Below, one piece after another: positions 4,814 through 5,018 of a stretch of DNA of 5,018 nucleotides; position 1 is the first letter of the stretch, and the number at the start of each line of letters is the position of its first letter. The notes below the pieces were generated by a model, which searched no databases, was not told the DNA's origin, and was given only the letters and a program-made list of their open reading frames with translations. Source of the DNA: Bacteroidales bacterium (lineage in GTDB: Bacteria > Bacteroidota > Bacteroidia > Bacteroidales > SMBSF77); contig JAIOTT010000442.1 in the NCBI GenBank assembly GCA_021106655.1, positions 1-5,018 on the forward strand, written 5' to 3'. A program made the position numbers and the translations under genes.

Positions 4814-5018
4814 ATAATAGGAGACATAAAAAAACATGGTTTTAACCAAATATATATTTTGACTAAAGTCAATTTTACTGATTTATTCTCCAGTCAACTG
4901 GATAAACAGACTGTGTGAAAGTATTATCTATTATCATTTTTATTACTAACAACCGGATAAATTAAGTTATTATTTTTATGTATTTTCCTATTTTTGATTA
5001 TATCTTTATTTGAATGAG
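4814..5018. other. Gene-free AT-rich upstream region
   Basis: I find no credible coding frame on either strand in these 205 bp. The sequence is very AT-rich. It contains small dyads: GGTT/AACC at 4838-4847, TTGACT/AGTCAA at 4859-4872, and CCAGT/ACTGG at 4890-4901. The last two share AGTCAA and lie about 20 bp apart centre to centre, which could be operator-like half-sites or chance in AT-rich DNA. No riboswitch class or tRNA is recognisable. The gene upstream of the transketolase group lies outside the window. Confidence 0.5.
4847..4854 (-). promoter_or_regulatory. Candidate Bacteroidota -7 promoter box
   Basis: On the minus strand this reads TATATTTG, a full match to the Bacteroidota primary sigma -7 consensus TAnnTTTG. 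An ATTG (4873-4870) upstream could serve as a -33 element, but its 15-base spacing is shorter than the usual 19 or so. The TTGACT dyad at 4859-4872 overlaps the spacer. If used, the transketolase mRNA would have a leader of roughly 215 bases containing the palindrome and the whole heptamer array. The match is short and the region AT-rich, so chance is a real possibility. Confidence 0.27.

Overview
The window looks like a chromosomal piece from a Bacteroidota (Bacteroidetes) genome. It is AT-rich, has almost no Shine-Dalgarno sequences, and carries a transketolase split into two polypeptides. It also has a PnuC / NadR-type kinase pair and an exported VWA protein with a Cys-rich metal-site domain. 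This placement rests on gene content and style, not on a marker gene. All six genes lie on the minus strand, so transcription runs from high to low coordinates.

In transcription order, 4626-5018 is a gene-free AT-rich leader. It contains a small perfect palindrome and a striking array of twelve in-phase 7-bp units. Next come the N-terminal (TPP-binding) transketolase subunit (4625-3777), a secreted VWA-domain protein with three C-terminal repeats (3715-2309) and the C-terminal transketolase subunit (2173-1217). A small thiamine-binding (MTH1187/YkoF-like) protein (1126-881), a PnuC-family vitamin transporter (847-260) and the start of a NadR-like P-loop kinase (263-1, cut by the window edge) follow. 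The last two overlap by ATGA.

Functionally there are two blocks. The first is a two-subunit transketolase of the pentose phosphate pathway, interrupted by an unrelated envelope protein. The second is a compact vitamin-salvage cassette: binding protein, transporter, kinase. PnuC plus a NadR-like kinase normally means nicotinamide riboside uptake and phosphorylation. The thiamine-binding neighbour, and the TPP-dependent enzyme beside it, raise the alternative that this is thiamine salvage (PnuT-like). Sequence alone cannot decide.

The most unusual structure is not a gene. Four intergenic gaps, those around the two transketolase genes and the VWA gene, each contain tandem repeats with a 7-bp period, and each gap has a different unit sequence. 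One array starts at the base next to a start codon and carries a REP-like element inside it. A 17-bp copy of its unit pair lies inverted on the other side of the adjacent gene. The tight salvage cassette has no such arrays.
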